Shown: positions 61,288 to 64,000 of the stretch, piece by piece
Numbering within the stretch: the first letter of the stretch is position 1
Layout of the letters: each line of letters opens with the position of its first letter
Assembly: GCF_003382565.3 (NCBI RefSeq)
Contig: NZ_CP086253.1
Location: 3,100,001 to 3,164,000, forward strand
Source of the DNA: Pectobacterium aquaticum
GTDB taxonomy: Bacteria > Pseudomonadota > Gammaproteobacteria > Enterobacterales > Enterobacteriaceae
Direction: 5' to 3'
DNA length: 64,000 bases
Made by a program: the position numbers and the translations under genes
The notes under the pieces: generated by a model
Seen by the model: the letters and a program-made list of their open reading frames with translations, nothing else
Database searches by the model: none
Told to the model about the DNA's origin: nothing

Positions 61288-62481
61288 CTACAACGTCTCC
61301 AACACCGTGATCCAACCATGTCCGCCGTAGACGGACCAGCCATTTAGCCAGCGGCGCAGCATGTTCATCGCCAGCATCGCAACGACTTCCTGATGCGTTT
61401 TCAGGCTGTAGCGCTGTACGTTGAACTGTATCGTTTGGGCAAAAGATCCTTCCGGCGTATGCAGCGCTAATGACAGCTCTGCATCATTCCGGTTACCCAC
61501 AACCAGCGCTAACGATGCCCCCTGACGCTCCGCCAGATGGCGAGCATAGTCCACTAACCCAGACAGGCTGGTATCCTCAACGTTTGCCAACAGTTCCCCG
61601 CCCGCCAGCGGAACATCCGCCGACTGGAGCTGCCAGTTGAGCAATCCTGCCGTGAAGTGTTCACTCACTGCCAGCGTCATATCACGCTCGTCCAAACGCC
61701 GTGCCAACTGTGCCGGTAACCCTTCGGTTCCTTCAAAGAGGGTATTTTCCCCTGCCACGGTGCGCACTGTTTCCCACAGTTGCTCCATATTTTCCTGCTG
61801 GGCAGCAGGGCCAGTCAGCTTCAACTCGATAATCGGCATAGAAGAGCGGTAGCCCAACACCACGCCCGGCGGTAACGCCATACCATCCAACTGGCTTGCC
61901 AGATCGCTCTCGGAGCGGCCAAAGGTGGTCAGGCGTAGGCACAGTGGAGCATCGGCGACAGCAAAGCGCTCGCGCAGGCGCGGCATAATTTGCTGATCGA
62001 CCATGACCTTAAACTCAGACGGCACGCCCGGTGTAAAAAACATCAGGCACTTGTTCAATTGCAGCGCAAAACCACAGGCGGTGCCCACCGGGTTATCCAC
62101 CATTTCCGCACTGGCAGGGATTTGCGCCTGTTTACGGTTGCTCGGTGCCATCACTCTGCCACGCTCAGCAAAAAAAGCCTCCATACGCGCCAGCCATTCT
62201 GCGTGCTCAACCAGCCCTTCTCCTGCGGCGGTGGCCGCCGCCAATGCGCTGAGATCGTCGCTGGTCGGCCCCAGGCCGCCGTTCACAATCAGGATATCGG
62301 CAATCTGGCTACGCTGCGTTATCGCAGTCACCAGCGCATCGAGATCGTCCCCCACCGTCATCCGGCTGGTCATCGGTAATCCCTGCTGAAACAGATAATC
62401 CGCCAGCCAGGCCGCATTGGTATCAATAATCTGACCATGCAGCACTTCATCGCCGGTACATAACATCTCGACCCTAAGCAT
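61288..62481 (-). CDS. yfaY: CinA-like protein YfaY
   Basis: 397 residues. N-terminal MoaB/MogA-like COG1058 domain (LRVEMLCTGDEVLHGQIIDT, NGGLGPTSDDLS) followed by a CinA C-terminal domain. The latter, in PncC, deamidates nicotinamide mononucleotide through a Ser/Lys site of type AESCTGG. Here the motif reads VSEHFTAGLL, so the catalytic site is degenerate, as in E. coli YfaY. The N-terminal domain may keep ADP-ribose pyrophosphatase-like activity. Function uncertain. Confidence 0.9.
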   Translation of the reverse strand: MLRVEMLCTGDEVLHGQIIDTNAAWLADYLFQQGLPMTSRMTVGDDLDALVTAITQRSQIADILIVNGGLGPTSDDLSALAAATAAGEGLVEHAEWLARMEAFFAERGRVMAPSNRKQAQIPASAEMVDNPVGTACGFALQLNKCLMFFTPGVPSEFKVMVDQQIMPRLRERFAVADAPLCLRLTTFGRSESDLASQLDGMALPPGVVLGYRSSMPIIELKLTGPAAQQENMEQLWETVRTVAGENTLFEGTEGLPAQLARRLDERDMTLAVSEHFTAGLLNWQLQSADVPLAGGELLANVEDTSLSGLVDYARHLAERQGASLALVVGNRNDAELSLALHTPEGSFAQTIQFNVQRYSLKTHQEVVAMLAMNMLRRWLNGWSVYGGHGWITVLETL

Positions 62482-62593
62482 TTTTTTATTCCTCGTGACG
62501 ATCCTGAAACCACTTTAAAAAGTCGCATGAACAAACACAATGTTTCTTTCTGCCTGCCCGATAACGTATCGCCTCCGACGTCCCTCACTCCAG

Positions 62594-62611
62594 TGTAAAT
62601 ATAAAATTACA
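62594..62611 (+). promoter_or_regulatory. TyrR box upstream of tyrP
   Basis: TGTAAA-TATAAA-ATTACA matches the TyrR operator TGTAAA-N6-TTTACA at 11 of 12 positions. It lies 18 bp upstream of the -35 element, so TyrR could act from here with tyrosine or phenylalanine, as at E. coli tyrP. Confidence 0.8.
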
Positions 62612-62628
62612 CCCTTCGTAACGGCGTT

Positions 62629-62657
62629 TTGACAGAAATCACTGAATACTCTACCCT
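62629..62657 (+). promoter_or_regulatory. tyrP promoter
   Basis: TTGACA (62629-62634), 17-bp spacer, TACCCT (62652-62657). A perfect -35 with a weak -10, a pattern suited to activator control. Confidence 0.65.
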
Positions 62658-62702
62658 GCTGCCAAAAATATCTGGATAGCCGCGCTATTTATAGAGGAAT
62701 AG

Positions 62703-63911
62703 GTGAAAAATCGTACTCTTGGCAGCATTTTTATCGTTGCTGGCACCACCATTGGAGCAGGAATGTTGGCGATGCCGCTGGCAACTGCGGGTGTTGGGTT
62801 TGGTACTACATTGATGATATTGATCGGTCTGTGGGCACTGATGTGTTACAGCGCCCTGTTGCTGGTTGAAGTGTATCAGCATCAGCCGTCGCACACCGGG
62901 CTGGGCACGCTGGCAAAAATCTACCTCGGTCGCTGGGGACAGTGGATTACCGGCTTTAGTATGTTATTTCTGATGTATGCGCTCACCGCGGCCTATATCA
63001 GCGGCGCAGGCGAACTACTCGCCAGCAGTATCAGCCAGTGGAGTGGCTACTCACTTCCGCTGTCCGCAGGCATTCTGCTCTTCACGCTGGTTGCTGGCGG
63101 CGTCGTCTGTATCGGAACATCCTCAGTCGATTTGTTTAACCGCATCCTGTTTAGCGGCAAAGTGCTGATGTTCGTCATCATGCTGGCCGTCATGGTGCCG
63201 CATATTCAGCGCGTCAACCTCCTAACGCTGCCGCTGCAACAGGGTCTGACGCTCTCGGCATTACCGGTCATTCTGACGTCGTTCGGCTTTCACGGCAGTA
63301 TCCCCAGTATCGTGCACTACATGGGTGGCGACAGCCGTAAGCTGCGCCGAATATTCCTTATCGGTAGCGTGATACCGCTGATTGCCTATATCTTCTGGCA
63401 GCTCGTGATGTTGGGTAGCCTCAGTTCTTCAACATTCAACGCTATTTTGGCCGATCAGGCGGGGTTGAATGGGTTGATGCAGGCTATTCGCACGCTGGTT
63501 GCCTCACCGCACGTTGAACTGGCCGTCCACCTGTTTGCCGATCTGGCGCTGGCGACCTCTTTCCTCGGCGTGGCGCTTGGATTATTCGATTATTTAGCCG
63601 ATCTGTTTAAACGTAAAAATAGCATCATCGGGCGCGCGCAAACGGGCTTGCTGACCTTTATTCCCCCGCTGGTGTTTGCCCTCTTTTATCCGCAAGGGTT
63701 CGTGATGGCACTTGGCTATGCGGCAATTGCGCTGGCCGTGCTGGCATTGCTTATTCCGGTCTTGCTGAGCTGGCAGGTGCGCAAACAACGTCCTGAAATA
63801 CGCGCGACGCGCGGTGGCGCAGCGCTCTTGGCACTGGTCTTCGCCAGCGGCATCGCCATCATCTTGATCCAACTGGCGATGGTGGCAGGCTGGCTACCGT
63901 CAATCAGTTAA
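62703..63911 (+). CDS. tyrP: Tyrosine-specific permease TyrP
   Basis: 402 residues. Hydroxy/aromatic amino acid permease family, 11 TM helices; imports tyrosine by proton symport. GTG start with AGGAATAG upstream. Motifs KNRTLGSIFIVAGTTIGAGM (residues 2-21), ALTAAYISGAGELLASSIS and ASPHVELAVHLFADLALATS match TyrP better than Mtr or TnaB. Regulated through the TyrR box and promoter just upstream. Confidence 0.94.
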   Translation: MKNRTLGSIFIVAGTTIGAGMLAMPLATAGVGFGTTLMILIGLWALMCYSALLLVEVYQHQPSHTGLGTLAKIYLGRWGQWITGFSMLFLMYALTAAYISGAGELLASSISQWSGYSLPLSAGILLFTLVAGGVVCIGTSSVDLFNRILFSGKVLMFVIMLAVMVPHIQRVNLLTLPLQQGLTLSALPVILTSFGFHGSIPSIVHYMGGDSRKLRRIFLIGSVIPLIAYIFWQLVMLGSLSSSTFNAILADQAGLNGLMQAIRTLVASPHVELAVHLFADLALATSFLGVALGLFDYLADLFKRKNSIIGRAQTGLLTFIPPLVFALFYPQGFVMALGYAAIALAVLALLIPVLLSWQVRKQRPEIRATRGGAALLALVFASGIAIILIQLAMVAGWLPSIS

Positions 63912-63935
63912 CCTTCTCATCGGTTAATCCAAGAC

Positions 63936-63960
63936 ATAAAAAAACGCTGGGAGCGTTTTT
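63936..63960 (+). terminator. Terminator after tyrP
   Basis: AAAAACGCT-GGG-AGCGTTTTT, a perfect 9-bp stem with A and T runs. Confidence 0.85.
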
Positions 63961-64000
63961 CAACGTCGCTTGCGACGGCCCGAAGGGGGACGGACAAGGA
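63941..64000 (-). repeat. Dispersed palindromic repeat, family A (reverse, cut by window edge)
   Basis: Read on the minus strand: TCCTTGTCCGTCCCCCTTCG, then GGCCGTCGCAAGCGACGTTG, then AAAAACGCTCCCAGCGTTTT. It keeps the CGTCGC-AA-GCGACG stem, with a C-G to T-A exchange relative to the 44.4-kb copies. The unit continues past the right edge. Confidence 0.75.

Overview
The window is chromosomal DNA of a plant-associated soft-rot enterobacterium, most likely Pectobacterium. Nearly every core protein can be read against a named E. coli K-12 counterpart at close to full length, but gene blocks that are far apart in E. coli are joined here (the ubiF-miaB-lnt-glt-leuS-mrd-lip-crcB-cspE block, the ypfM-dapE-tmcA / purC-dapA-gcvR-bcp / bepA-hda-uraA-upp-purMN blocks, the ybbP-ybbA-tesA-ybbO-ybbN block, then yfaY and tyrP). 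The genus call is inference from gene order and protein similarity; no rRNA or tRNA gene was seen.

Layout. 1-4.45 kb is an accessory scar: an IS630-family transposase running off the left edge, a broken ORF, two very AT-rich genes for membrane proteins of unknown function, the first part of a P2-type phage integrase, and a complete IS256-family element that interrupts it. 4.5-12.4 kb: an exported protein of unknown function, ubiF (ubiquinone), miaB (tRNA thiomethylation) and the ybeZ-ybeY-corC-lnt operon. 12.4-16.1 kb: the glutamate/aspartate ABC importer gltIJKL, with a good sigma-54 promoter, an NtrC-like palindrome and an SroC-like intergenic RNA. 16.1-28.4 kb: ybeL, then leuS-lptE-holA-nadD and rsfS-rlmH-mrdA-mrdB-rlpA-dacA (LPS assembly, NAD synthesis, ribosome silencing and the rod elongation machinery). 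28.4-32.7 kb: ybeD, lipB, lipA, tatE, crcB behind a fluoride riboswitch, cspE and a decayed aspartate racemase gene. 32.8-41.2 kb: the 19-codon gene ypfM (complete with promoter, RBS and terminator), yffB, dapE, an M15 peptidase, ypfN, a chemoreceptor, ypfH, a DUF1272 protein, tmcA and a YeaL-type membrane protein. 41.4-45.7 kb: purC, bamC, dapA, gcvR, bcp. 45.8-47.6 kb: a two-gene AAA ATPase plus DUF4276 (TOPRIM-like) module inserted in otherwise housekeeping sequence, the best candidate defence system in the window. 47.7-55 kb: bepA, yfgD, hda, uraA, upp, purM, purN and a relic of speG. 55.3-64 kb: ybbP-ybbA, tesA, ybbO, ybbN, yfaY and tyrP.

Two dispersed repeat families deserve attention. 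One is a roughly 70-bp GC-rich palindromic unit present near 8.05, 44.4 (two tandem copies), 52.65 and 63.95 kb. The other is a roughly 275-nt element at 55.03 and 60.99 kb; it has an identical 45-nt core hairpin, and three further stems whose sequences differ between the copies while pairing is preserved.

Several genes use non-ATG starts that decide the protein N-terminus: ybeZ (TTG), lnt (probably TTG), lptE (GTG), rsfS (TTG), dapE (GTG), ypfH (GTG), purM (GTG), tyrP (GTG), hda (CTG) and possibly nadD (CTG).
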